From contig JBBEBE010000009.1 of assembly GCA_040882505.1 (NCBI GenBank), forward strand, positions 186,001 to 250,000: DNA of 64,000 nucleotides, in the 5' to 3' direction. Below, one piece after another: positions 7,085 through 16,111 of this stretch (within the stretch, counting starts at the first letter, position 1; each line of letters opens with the position of its first letter). Below the pieces are notes generated by a model. The model had not been told where the DNA came from. It made no database searches and was given only the letters and a program-made list of their open reading frames with translations. Origin of the DNA: JBBEBE01 sp040882505. Its GTDB lineage: Bacteria > Bacteroidota > Rhodothermia > Balneolales > Balneolaceae. Made by a program: the position numbers and the translations under genes.

Positions 7085-7533
7085 AGACTCCCGGAACCCG
7101 TCGCCGAAACGAGACATCCATGGGCCGTCGAAAGGCAGAGACCAAGCAGCCGGATCGCCGATCCATGCGTGGTGCCAGCCGGCCAACCGATGGCAAACGG
7201 ACGACTCGTTTTGCAAAACCGAAAGCTTCGACCCCGAAACGTGGGTCACGGCGTCTGATACTACCGGAGATCGCTCCCTGGAAAATGATTCTGGGCAGTC
7301 TCTGCATCGGCTTGTGCGGACTCCTTTATATCACTCATCTGCTCTCCACGCAGCAGCTGCTCGAAGAGGTACAAACGTTACAACATGAATACAATCGAAC
7401 GCATCGAATCTACAATGAGACAAAGTTGGCGTACGACCGGGTAACCGGGCCCAAAGAGATCTATCAACGTGCCCGGAACGCGGGTTTTGTGAACGCCGGA
7501 CCAACCGACATCATCCTGAACCTGAATCCCTGA
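7075..7533 (+). CDS. ftsL: FtsL-like division protein
   Basis: This is a 152-residue bitopic membrane protein in the ftsL position between rsmH and ftsI. It has a long, strongly basic N-terminal cytoplasmic tail (about 60 residues, many Arg/Lys), one membrane segment (MILGSLCIGLCGLLYITHLL), then a short periplasmic heptad-rich coiled coil (QLLEEVQTLQHEYNRTHRIY). FtsL links FtsQ and FtsI at the septum. Sequence conservation is low in this family, so the call rests on topology and position. The start could also be ATG 7120. Confidence 0.72.
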   Translation: MWIETPGTRRRNETSMGRRKAETKQPDRRSMRGASRPTDGKRTTRFAKPKASTPKRGSRRLILPEIAPWKMILGSLCIGLCGLLYITHLLSTQQLLEEVQTLQHEYNRTHRIYNETKLAYDRVTGPKEIYQRARNAGFVNAGPTDIILNLNP

Positions 7534-7548
7534 ATCTTTCAGACCGCA

Positions 7549-9696
7549 TTGAACGAACGCAGTTACATATTACGGCGACTCTTTTTGGTCTTGGGCCTAT
7601 TGCTTCTGATCCCGGTGGCCATACTCCTTCAACTGCTGCGCATCAACGTAGCAGAAGGGGAAGCTCTGCGAAAGCTTTGGAGTCAACAGACGATTCAGTA
7701 CATCGACATTCCAGCCGAGCGGGGAGCCATCTACGATCAGAACGGCACTCAACTTGCTTCCAACAGCGTCGCCTATCAGCTGGCCTTGGATCCACACGCT
7801 CCCGGAGCCCGGGCAGACCTTTTCCAGGAGGTATTCCGGATATTGTCAAAACATACCGGCCGGTCGGTTCCATATTATCAACGCCGAGTCAACCAGGCCC
7901 GATCCGGCTCCCGTTACATCATTCTGGAACGCAGCATCCCGGTCACCGCCCGGGAAGAGATTGTCCAACTTCAGGCACGTGGCGTCATTCTTGAAGAGGA
8001 GTATCAGCGCCGATACGCTTTCGGGAGTCTGGCTTCACATCTGCTTGGGTATGTGAATCGGGAACTGCATGGTGTGAATGGACTGGAAGCCCGCTTCCAG
8101 AATCAACTCGAAGGAGAAAATGGACTTCAGCAGGTACAGCGGGATCGCTCCAATCGAATCTTTTCATATGTCGGTGCACCCCGCAAACAGCCGGTACAGG
8201 GATACTCACTGCATACGACGATTCACTCCTTCATTCAGGCAATTGCCGAAGAGGAATTACGTGAAGGGGTGCGTTCGACACGTTCCAACAAAGGGACCGT
8301 AATTGTCATGGAGCCGTCGACCGGTGCCATACGAGCGATGGCCAGTCTCCCCGATTTTGATCCCAACAATCCGGCCGCTTCCGATCCGGGAAACCGGCGA
8401 AATCCGGCTATTTCGGATATGATCGAGCCGGGATCCACGTTCAAACTGGTGACGGCCATCGCAGCCCTCGAAGAGGGAGTGGTCGATTTTGATGAAGAGT
8501 TTCTCACACCTGAAGATGGGCAGACCGTCATTCATGGACAGATGATGCGGGATCACGATCCATTGGGAACCGTCAACTTTACGGAAGCGATCGCTCAATC
8601 GTCCAATATTGCCGTATCCGAAATCGCCATGCGTCTGGACCCTGAAGACTTCTATCAGTATGCAAGAAATCTCGGGTTCGGGACACCCACATCGATTGAT
8701 CTGCCCAATGAAGAGAGCGGCCGCTTGCAGAAGCCGTATGACTGGAGCCGGGTGACACTCCCCTGGATGTCCATCGGCTATGAAGTACAGACGACACCGA
8801 TTCAGATCGTCCAAGCGTACGGTGCATTTGCAAACGGTGGCATGATGATGCGCCCCTATATGGTGGACAGAGTGACCAACGAGTTTGGCGAAACCGTCCA
8901 ACTACACCGGCCTTCAAGTGTTCGACGGATTGCCAGCAAAAAAACGATCGACCGGTTGCTGCCGGTTTTTGAAGAGGTGGTCAGTGACTCCGGAACAGCC
9001 AGTTGGGCACAAGTTCCCGGACTTCAAATCGCCGGCAAGACCGGGACAGCTCAGAAATTCATCGATGGCCAGTACCGAAACCGATACCGTGCCTCCTTTG
9101 TTGGCTTCTTCCCTTCCCGGGATCCGAAGTATGTAATTTTGGTCCTCCTGGATGAGCCGAAAACCAGTTTCTATGGTGGATTTACTGCAGGACAGATCTT
9201 TCGTGAAATTGCGACCCGAATTGCAGGGCTCGATCCGGATATTCATGAATCCATTCCGGGAAGAGATTCAGAGGATGTACTGGCGTTCGCGCCGGATCTG
9301 CTTGGATTTGATCGATCCGTTGCAGAAACCCTGATGGACGAACTGAACCTTCCGGTCCGCTGGACTGGAGATGGAGACCACATCGTGCAGCAAGTCCCCG
9401 AACCGGGAGATACCCTCCGGCCCGGTGACCACCTGGAGATCCAACTGGCTCGATTGAGTACTGTTGACGAAGAAAACGAACGTGTCACGCTACCGGATTT
9501 TCGTGGAATGAGCATGCGGAAAGCCGCGCATCTACTTCAAGATCTGGGGCTCTCCATTCAACAGATCGGTTCGGGCACGATTTACAATCAGTTCCCAAAA
9601 GCGGGAGATTCGATGAGAACCGGTCGCACAGTCACGATTCGTGGTCGAATTCGAAGCTTTGGTACACAGGACCTGGCCATGGGAGGTGGACAATGA
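7549..9696 (+). CDS. ftsI: Septal penicillin-binding protein FtsI (PBP3/2x-like) with PASTA domains
   Basis: This is the division transpeptidase that crosslinks septal peptidoglycan. The 715-residue product has an N-terminal membrane anchor (LFLVLGLLLLIPVAILLQLL), a PBP dimer domain beginning IPAERGAIYDQNG, and a transpeptidase domain with the active Ser296 in GSTFK, the SSN motif in IAQSSNIA and KTGT. Two C-terminal PASTA repeats follow (from about residue 585 and 650). The apparent start is TTG 7549; no ATG or GTG fits better. The stop overlaps murE as ATGA. PASTA domains on FtsI are normal in Bacteroidota-like bacteria and Firmicutes, and absent from most proteobacterial FtsI. Confidence 0.93.
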   Translation: MNERSYILRRLFLVLGLLLLIPVAILLQLLRINVAEGEALRKLWSQQTIQYIDIPAERGAIYDQNGTQLASNSVAYQLALDPHAPGARADLFQEVFRILSKHTGRSVPYYQRRVNQARSGSRYIILERSIPVTAREEIVQLQARGVILEEEYQRRYAFGSLASHLLGYVNRELHGVNGLEARFQNQLEGENGLQQVQRDRSNRIFSYVGAPRKQPVQGYSLHTTIHSFIQAIAEEELREGVRSTRSNKGTVIVMEPSTGAIRAMASLPDFDPNNPAASDPGNRRNPAISDMIEPGSTFKLVTAIAALEEGVVDFDEEFLTPEDGQTVIHGQMMRDHDPLGTVNFTEAIAQSSNIAVSEIAMRLDPEDFYQYARNLGFGTPTSIDLPNEESGRLQKPYDWSRVTLPWMSIGYEVQTTPIQIVQAYGAFANGGMMMRPYMVDRVTNEFGETVQLHRPSSVRRIASKKTIDRLLPVFEEVVSDSGTASWAQVPGLQIAGKTGTAQKFIDGQYRNRYRASFVGFFPSRDPKYVILVLLDEPKTSFYGGFTAGQIFREIATRIAGLDPDIHESIPGRDSEDVLAFAPDLLGFDRSVAETLMDELNLPVRWTGDGDHIVQQVPEPGDTLRPGDHLEIQLARLSTVDEENERVTLPDFRGMSMRKAAHLLQDLGLSIQQIGSGTIYNQFPKAGDSMRTGRTVTIRGRIRSFGTQDLAMGGGQ

Positions 9697-11222
9697 ATAT
9701 TGAAACATTGAAATCTCTGGTTTCCCCCCTCCAGACCATGGGTCCGGAAATTCGTCGCTTTGGAGGCTTGACGGACGACTCCCGGACGGTTGAGCCGGGC
9801 GATCTCTTTGTCGCCGTACGCGGCTCGATAACGGATGGGCACCACTATGTCCGGAATGCACTTGAACGCGGTGCCGGTGGAGTTCTGGCCGAAGTACTTC
9901 CCGACGTCCTGGCTGCAGATTACCCAAATGTCTGGTTTGCCCGAATCGAGGATACCCGCTCGATTCTGGGACCCCTGGCCCACGCGTGGTACGGTCATCC
10001 CTCTCGGGAGTTGAAGATGATGGGCGTCACCGGAACCAACGGAAAGACGACGGTTGCCACACTGATCTGGCAACTTTCTGAAGCGGCAGGCGAACGATGT
10101 GCTCTGCTCGGAACCACCGGAAAATGGTTCGGGCGTGATGCCGAACCGAGTCGTCTGACCACATCCGGGCCTGTCGAATTGGCCCGGGATCTTCGGACGG
10201 CAATCGACCGCGGGTGTGAGCGTCTGGTCATGGAGGTCTCCTCACATGCATTGGATCAAGAACGAACACAGGGCGTGGAGTGGGATGTCGCCGGATTCAC
10301 CAATTTAAGCCACGATCATCTGGACTATCATCAAACCATGGAGCGCTACGCTGCGGCCAAACGAAAACTCTTCGAGCAGCTCCCGACCGATGCAACGGCT
10401 GTTCTCCATCTGGACGACCCATACGGAGCCTACATGGCCGATGCATGTCGTAGTCGGGTCCAACAATTTTCATTCGAACAAGATGCCGATGTACGATGCA
10501 TTCTGGAACGGTCCGGTCCGGACGGTCAGACCCTGAAAATCGGGTCCCGGACGGTACAGACACCTCTGGTCGGTGCGTACAATGCACAAAATCTGGTCAC
10601 CGCCATGCTGATGTGTGACGCAACTGGTTTGTCGCTCGACCGATTGATTCCACTTGCATCCAGAGCGACTGGAGCTCCCGGACGTTTGGAACGGGTCGAA
10701 CCGATGCATCGCTCCCCGGGATCGGGTGCAGATACGAGTCCATTGCTCCCCACCGTCTTTGTGGATTATGCCCACACACCGGATGCCCTGGAGCAGGTTT
10801 CCAAAGCCCTTGCAGAGATCAAACCAACCGGTTCAACCTTTATTCTCGTATTCGGGTGTGGCGGGGATCGGGATCGGTCCAAGCGCCCGGAGATGGCGCG
10901 TGCAGCCGAACTTCATGCAGACCGGATCGTACTTACATCCGACAATCCACGCATGGAAGACCCGGACGCCATATTGGACGAAATCATGCATGGATTTTCA
11001 TCAAACCTGCCTGTCACACGAATCGTCTCCAGAAAAGAGGCCATCCAGACAACCATCCGCACAGCTCCGGACGGTGCACTTGTTCTGATTGCCGGTCGCG
11101 GACACGAGACCGAACAGCAGGCCGGAGGGCGTCGAATTCCGCTGGATGACCGAATTGAAGCACGTCGGGCTCTCGAAGAGCGATTGTCAAATTCCGCACC
11201 GTCGGAGGAGGCAACATGCTGA
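9693..11222 (+). CDS. murE: UDP-MurNAc-L-Ala-D-Glu:meso-diaminopimelate ligase MurE
   Basis: MurE adds the third amino acid to the peptidoglycan stem peptide. The 509-residue protein has the three Mur ligase domains, with the ATP loop GTNGKTTVATL around residue 113, the central ligase motif SSHALDQERT, and NLSHDHLDYHQTMERYAAAK containing the expected carbamylated-Lys region. The DNPR signature (TSDNPRMEDP) predicts meso-diaminopimelate rather than lysine as substrate. Its start overlaps the ftsI stop and its end overlaps mraY by 7 nt. murF, which often follows murE in proteobacteria, is absent here. Confidence 0.95.
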   Translation: MNIETLKSLVSPLQTMGPEIRRFGGLTDDSRTVEPGDLFVAVRGSITDGHHYVRNALERGAGGVLAEVLPDVLAADYPNVWFARIEDTRSILGPLAHAWYGHPSRELKMMGVTGTNGKTTVATLIWQLSEAAGERCALLGTTGKWFGRDAEPSRLTTSGPVELARDLRTAIDRGCERLVMEVSSHALDQERTQGVEWDVAGFTNLSHDHLDYHQTMERYAAAKRKLFEQLPTDATAVLHLDDPYGAYMADACRSRVQQFSFEQDADVRCILERSGPDGQTLKIGSRTVQTPLVGAYNAQNLVTAMLMCDATGLSLDRLIPLASRATGAPGRLERVEPMHRSPGSGADTSPLLPTVFVDYAHTPDALEQVSKALAEIKPTGSTFILVFGCGGDRDRSKRPEMARAAELHADRIVLTSDNPRMEDPDAILDEIMHGFSSNLPVTRIVSRKEAIQTTIRTAPDGALVLIAGRGHETEQQAGGRRIPLDDRIEARRALEERLSNSAPSEEATC

Positions 11223-12352
11223 CACTTTTGATCGAATGGCTGCAACAACATTACGAACCACCAGGGATCGGTGCGTTCTCCTACATCACTACACGAACGG
11301 CACTGGCCGCCGCGACCTCGTTGCTGATCAGTCTGATTATCGGTCGGCGCATGATCCAATGGTTGGAGTCGATGCAGCTACGCGAAGTAATTCGGGACGA
11401 CATTGGTCTGGACAATCATCTGAGCAAGGGAGATACCCCCACCATGGGCGGACTCATCATCCTGCTCTCCATACTTCTCCCCGCCCTTCTCTGGATGCGA
11501 CTCGACAGCATCTATACATGGGCGATCGTCCTGACGACACTCTCCCTCGGTGTTGTGGGCTTTACAGATGATTACATCAAGGTGATCCGCAAGGACAAGA
11601 GTGGCCTCCGGGGTCGATTCAAACTCATCGGACAGATTACGATCGGTCTCTTGCTTGGAAGCCTGCTCTATTGGTGGCCCGACTTTGAATCCTTCCGAAC
11701 CCTAAGCACGGTCCCGTTTCTGAAGAGCGTCAATGTGGATTATGCCTTCTTGGGAGAATCCCTGGGATGGCTCATCTACATCCCGCTCGTCACGTTTATC
11801 CTGACTGGCGTGAGCAATGCCGTCAATCTGACCGACGGATTGGACGGGCTTGCAACCGGAACGGCAGCCGTATCAGGGGTGGTCCTCGGAATTTTTGCAT
11901 ATGTCTCGGGCCGAACCGATTTCTCCTCGTTTTTGGACATCCTCTATCTACCGGGAGCTGGCGAACTCACCATCTTCTGCGCAGCTCTGGTCGGGGCTTG
12001 CCTCGGATTTCTGTGGTACAATGCTCATCCGGCTCAAGTCTTCATGGGCGATACCGGATCCCTCGCCTTGGGCGGTGCCCTGGGTGCCGTGGCATTGATG
12101 ATTCACAAAGAACTCTTGTTGCCGGTCATCTGTGGCGTCTTCATGATGGTCACACTGTCGGTCATCATTCAAACAATCTGGTTCAAGTATACACGCATTA
12201 CATACGGAGAGGGTCAACGGTTCTTTCTGATGGCACCGATTCACCACCATTTTGAAAAGAAGGGGTGGCCCGAAAGCAAAATCGTGGTCCGATTCTGGAT
12301 CATCGCCATCCTGCTGGCCATTCTGTCCCTGCTTACACTGAAACTAAGATGA
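11216..12352 (+). CDS. mraY: Phospho-MurNAc-pentapeptide transferase MraY
   Basis: MraY transfers phospho-MurNAc-pentapeptide to undecaprenyl phosphate, giving lipid I at the inner membrane. The 378-residue polytopic protein shows the signature DDYIKVIRKDKSGLRGRFK, NLTDGLDGLATG, the metal-binding region FMGDTGSLALGG, and the HHHFEKKGW motif near the C-terminus, with about ten hydrophobic segments. The start lies within the murE 3' end. The stop overlaps murD as ATGA. Confidence 0.96.
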   Translation: MLTLLIEWLQQHYEPPGIGAFSYITTRTALAAATSLLISLIIGRRMIQWLESMQLREVIRDDIGLDNHLSKGDTPTMGGLIILLSILLPALLWMRLDSIYTWAIVLTTLSLGVVGFTDDYIKVIRKDKSGLRGRFKLIGQITIGLLLGSLLYWWPDFESFRTLSTVPFLKSVNVDYAFLGESLGWLIYIPLVTFILTGVSNAVNLTDGLDGLATGTAAVSGVVLGIFAYVSGRTDFSSFLDILYLPGAGELTIFCAALVGACLGFLWYNAHPAQVFMGDTGSLALGGALGAVALMIHKELLLPVICGVFMMVTLSVIIQTIWFKYTRITYGEGQRFFLMAPIHHHFEKKGWPESKIVVRFWIIAILLAILSLLTLKLR

Positions 12353-13713
12353 GAGAGATTCATAACCGACATATCGCGGTATTGGGAGCAGCCCGAAGTG
12401 GACGTGCCGTTGCACGACTCCTCCATCGGCATGGCGGTCGTCTCTTTGTCAGCGAATACGGGTCCATGCCGGACGCCGCACGCATCGAATTGGACCAGGC
12501 TGGAATTCCGTGGGAGGAGAATGGTCACAGCGAGAAGGTCTTCGAAGCCGATTGGGTGGTTCTGAGCCCGGGGGTTCCGGATCAATCTCCCACGGTTCAA
12601 CAATTGATGGCGCAGAGAACGGCCATCTACTCCGAACTGGAAGTAGCCAGCTGGTTCAACCAGAGTCCGATGGTGGCCGTTACCGGAAGCAATGGGAAGA
12701 CAACGGTCACGCACTGGCTTTCGGATCTCTGGAAACGAGCCGGACGCGAAGCACAGATGGGTGGAAATGTGGGAATTCCTCTCTCCGATCTGGTCGAAGA
12801 GAGTGGGCGGGATCGAACCATGATTCTGGAGGTGAGCAGCTTCCAGCTGGATCATGTCGAACAATTCCGTCCGGATGTCGCCCTGCTGTTGAACATCACC
12901 CCGGATCATTTGGATCGGTACGACCATGACTTTGACCGGTATGCTGCTGCAAAGCGACGACTTTTTGACCAGCAAGGACCGGAACAGATCGCCATCCTGA
13001 ACGCCGATGATCCGGAAAGCCGTGCAACGGCGACCCTGCTCAGACAGCGAGAGTCCCCCCCCCGACTTCTCACCTACTCGACAGAGGGTCCGGTGGCAGA
13101 GGGAGCCTGGGTAGAAGATCGTACGATCCGATTCAACCTCAATGGAGTGATGGAGAAACTTATGTCCGTAGACGAGATGGGTCTTCCGGGACTTCACAAT
13201 GTAAGCAATGGATTGGCGACTGCCCTGGCAGGTCGGGTCTCCGAGATCAGCAGCGACGCGATCCGCGAAAGTCTGAACCGGTTCTCCGGTGTGGAACATC
13301 GACTGGAGTTGGTACGTACCCGAAACGGGATCCAGTGGATCAACGACAGCAAAGCGACCAATATCAACGCGGTCTGGTTCGCACTTCAAAGCTTCCACAT
13401 GCCGATGGTCCTGATCCTTGGCGGACGTGACAAAGGGAACAACTATCTCGAGCTGGAGCGTCCGTTGCGCGAAAAAGTTCATACCGTCATCGCACTGGGA
13501 GAAGCGAAAGAAACCATCCGGGAGCAACTTTCCGGGATCGTGCCCGATATTTGTACCGTCAGCACTCTCGATGAAGCCGTCCGGAAAGCGGATACCGTTG
13601 CCAAACGTGGCGAAACCGTTCTGTTGAGTCCGGCCTGCGCCTCGTTTGACATGTTCAAAAGCTATGAAGACCGGGGGGACCAGTTCAAAGCACTGGTACA
13701 AGCCCTCCTCTGA
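12349..13713 (+). CDS. murD: UDP-MurNAc-L-alanine:D-glutamate ligase MurD
   Basis: MurD adds D-glutamate to UDP-MurNAc-L-Ala. The 454-residue product has an N-terminal Rossmann-like segment (HIAVLGAARSGRAVARLL), the ATP loop GSNGKTTVTHWL, NITPDHLDRYDHDFDRYAAAK and the C-terminal ILGGRDKGNNY. ATG 12349 overlaps the mraY stop as ATGA and begins just before the first beta strand. A longer frame from 12265 runs inside mraY and is not credible. Confidence 0.95.
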   Translation: MREIHNRHIAVLGAARSGRAVARLLHRHGGRLFVSEYGSMPDAARIELDQAGIPWEENGHSEKVFEADWVVLSPGVPDQSPTVQQLMAQRTAIYSELEVASWFNQSPMVAVTGSNGKTTVTHWLSDLWKRAGREAQMGGNVGIPLSDLVEESGRDRTMILEVSSFQLDHVEQFRPDVALLLNITPDHLDRYDHDFDRYAAAKRRLFDQQGPEQIAILNADDPESRATATLLRQRESPPRLLTYSTEGPVAEGAWVEDRTIRFNLNGVMEKLMSVDEMGLPGLHNVSNGLATALAGRVSEISSDAIRESLNRFSGVEHRLELVRTRNGIQWINDSKATNINAVWFALQSFHMPMVLILGGRDKGNNYLELERPLREKVHTVIALGEAKETIREQLSGIVPDICTVSTLDEAVRKADTVAKRGETVLLSPACASFDMFKSYEDRGDQFKALVQALL

Positions 13714-13765
13714 ACCATCCAACGAATTCAACGAAACAGACACCCACAAGACAAATAAACCATAC

Positions 13766-14962
13766 GTGATCTACACGACCCCAAATAGCGCGGCCGGCCT
13801 GGCCAAACCGCTCTCACCCGAAGAGCTGGATCTTCCTCAACAAGGGAGTGACCGAATCCTGCTGGTCACCATATTGATGTTGATGATCTTCGGGTTGCTG
13901 GCCGTCTACTCCTCCATCGCGTTCTTTGCCGAGACTCGGGGAACGACTGCCTGGAGTCTGTTGAGCAACCATATGGTCAAGATCGGACTGGCTGTGGTGG
14001 TCATGCTCATCTTTTCCAAGATTCACTATCGCCAGATCGCCCGCTACAATCTCTTTTTCCTGATTCTGAGTTGGACGTTGCTGGTCGCCGTTCTCTTTTT
14101 CGGAGATGTCGTCTTTGGTGCGCGACGGTCGATCTCCATTGGCGGGATTTCATTTCAGCCATCGATGATGGCGAGCGCTGCACTCTTGATTCACGTCTCC
14201 AATCTGTTGAGTGAAAAGCAGGGATACATCAAGGATGCCAAACGAAGCTTTCTCCCCATTCTCTTCTGGGTTCTGCCGACCTGTGCCCTTATCGGACTGG
14301 AAGATTTCAGCAGTGCCGGTCTTCTACTCGGGATCTGCCTGATCCTGATGGTGGTCGGGCGAATTAGCCTGCCCCAAATGTCGATTCTCTTTCTGATTGG
14401 TGCCATTGGAGGGATGTTGCTTGTAACCAGCTCTGCCGAACGCCAGAGTCGGGTTCAAGAGTATATTCAGCAGATCCAACAGATTGAATCGACGGAACTG
14501 AATCGCGGTGCCGGCTATCAAGCACAGCAATCCTACATCGCCATCGCCCAAGGTCAACTTGCCGGCGTCGGAATCGGGAAAAGTACGCAACGAAATTTTC
14601 TTCCGGCTCCCTACAACGACTTTATCTATTCGATCATCACGGAGGAGTACGGATTGATTGGTGCATTCGCCGTGCTTCTTCTCTTTGTGATCGTCATGAT
14701 CCGGGGCATCGCCGTGATTGCCCGAAGAGCCGAGGACTCCTTGGGGATCTTGTTGGCCACGGCCTGCACGCTCGGCATCGTTCTGTTTGGGTTTGTCAAT
14801 GCCATGGTCGCCAGTGGGCTGCTGCCTGTAACCGGATTGCCGATGCCGTTCGTCAGTTACGGAGGAACCAGCTCTCTGATCAGCGCCGCGCTGGCCGGGA
14901 TCCTGCTCAACATTTCCAAGCATTCACGTGATCGACTTCCAGGAGTTTCACAAACCGCATGA
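13766..14962 (+). CDS. ftsW: Lipid II polymerase FtsW (SEDS family)
   Basis: FtsW is the septal SEDS glycosyltransferase that polymerises lipid II together with FtsI. It has about ten membrane segments after a short cytoplasmic tail. Family signatures are VYSSIAFFAE in the first helix, GARRSISIGGISFQPS, GIGKSTQRNFLPAPYNDFIYSI, ITEEYGLIGA and a C-terminal GLPMPFVSYGGTS. I chose GTG 13766 as start because it lies after the murD stop and leaves a tail of about 30 residues; an ATG at 13646 would overlap murD by 68 nt. The exact start is uncertain. The stop overlaps murG as ATGA. Confidence 0.92.
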   Translation: MIYTTPNSAAGLAKPLSPEELDLPQQGSDRILLVTILMLMIFGLLAVYSSIAFFAETRGTTAWSLLSNHMVKIGLAVVVMLIFSKIHYRQIARYNLFFLILSWTLLVAVLFFGDVVFGARRSISIGGISFQPSMMASAALLIHVSNLLSEKQGYIKDAKRSFLPILFWVLPTCALIGLEDFSSAGLLLGICLILMVVGRISLPQMSILFLIGAIGGMLLVTSSAERQSRVQEYIQQIQQIESTELNRGAGYQAQQSYIAIAQGQLAGVGIGKSTQRNFLPAPYNDFIYSIITEEYGLIGAFAVLLLFVIVMIRGIAVIARRAEDSLGILLATACTLGIVLFGFVNAMVASGLLPVTGLPMPFVSYGGTSSLISAALAGILLNISKHSRDRLPGVSQTA

Positions 14963-16110
14963 CCCTTTCGTCCATCCACATATCGACCCCTGAAGCCGCA
15001 ACTGGCTCTCTCCGCGCTCCCCGACTACTGGTCGCTGCAGGAGGAACGGGCGGGCATGTCTATCCGGGAATCGCCATTGCAAACGCTCTATGTTCCTTGA
15101 AACCGGACGCCGAAGCGCACTTTGTCGGAACTCGCGACCGGATGGAATGGGATGCCGTACCCAAGGCCGGATACGGGATCGATCCGGTCTGGATCTCCGG
15201 CTTTCACCGACACTGGACCTGGAAAAACCTTCTTTTCCCGTTCAAATTGATTGTAAGCCTGCTTCAAAGTCTGCAGATCCTTCGACGATTCCGCCCGGAT
15301 GCCGTCCTCTGTTGTGGTGGATTCGCATCGGGACCCATCGGATGGGTCGCTGCACGGATGGGGATTCCACTCTTTCTTCAAGAACAGAATAGTTACCCGG
15401 GGATAACGACCCGACTGTTGGCCAAACACGCGACAACCGTTTTTACAGCTTTCGAAGAGGCCCGTCCATGGTTGCCGGATGTTCAGGTCCGGAATGTCGG
15501 GAATCCGGTTCGCACGGGCCTGAACAAATTGGACCGTTCGGAAGGATGCGCACGGTTCGGTCTGCAGGAGGATCGCACAACCCTGTTGATCATGGGAGGA
15601 AGTGGTGGAGCACGGACCATTCGGGATGCCGTACTGGCCAATCTCGAGGAGCTTCACGACCGACAAGGATTGCAGATCCTCTGGCCTTGTGGACACGCCT
15701 ATCACACCGATCTTGCAGCCGAATTGGATCCGGAGCGATGGCCCCAACTTCGATTGGTGCCGTACATCGACGACATGGCCGCTGCCTATGCAGCCAGCGA
15801 CTTGGTTGTGAGCCGGGCAGGTGCCATCTCCCTGAGTGAACTGATGGTGACCGGCAAACCCTCCATTCTCATTCCGTCTCCGTTTGTGGCCGGGGACCAT
15901 CAGATGCGAAATGCAGAGGCGATGACCGCTCACGGTGCTGCACAGCTGCTTCCCGATCTACAGGCAACAGAAAGACTCGCACAGGTTGTTCAGGAGATGC
16001 TCGCAGACCCGGATACACTCAAGACAATGGGAGACGCTGCGCAATCGCTCTCTCGACCCGATGCGGCAAAAACGATCGCAATAACTCTTTTGGAACAGAT
16101 AAATCGATAG
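14959..16110 (+). CDS. murG: UDP-GlcNAc:lipid I GlcNAc transferase MurG
   Basis: MurG converts lipid I to lipid II on the cytoplasmic face of the inner membrane. This is a GT28 protein of 383 residues with the N-terminal glycine loop AAGGTGGHVYPGIAIA, LCCGGFASGPIG, QEQNSYPGITTRLLA and the UDP-GlcNAc-binding IMGGSGGARTIRD. SRAGAISLSELMVTGKPSILIPSP lies in the C-terminal domain. The start overlaps ftsW, and murC starts one base after the stop. Confidence 0.96.
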   Translation: MTLSSIHISTPEAATGSLRAPRLLVAAGGTGGHVYPGIAIANALCSLKPDAEAHFVGTRDRMEWDAVPKAGYGIDPVWISGFHRHWTWKNLLFPFKLIVSLLQSLQILRRFRPDAVLCCGGFASGPIGWVAARMGIPLFLQEQNSYPGITTRLLAKHATTVFTAFEEARPWLPDVQVRNVGNPVRTGLNKLDRSEGCARFGLQEDRTTLLIMGGSGGARTIRDAVLANLEELHDRQGLQILWPCGHAYHTDLAAELDPERWPQLRLVPYIDDMAAAYAASDLVVSRAGAISLSELMVTGKPSILIPSPFVAGDHQMRNAEAMTAHGAAQLLPDLQATERLAQVVQEMLADPDTLKTMGDAAQSLSRPDAAKTIAITLLEQINR

Positions 16111-16111
16111 C

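Noticed and set aside
12241..13749. Long minus-strand open frame across murD
   Set aside because: Antisense shadow of murD; no start signal or family features.
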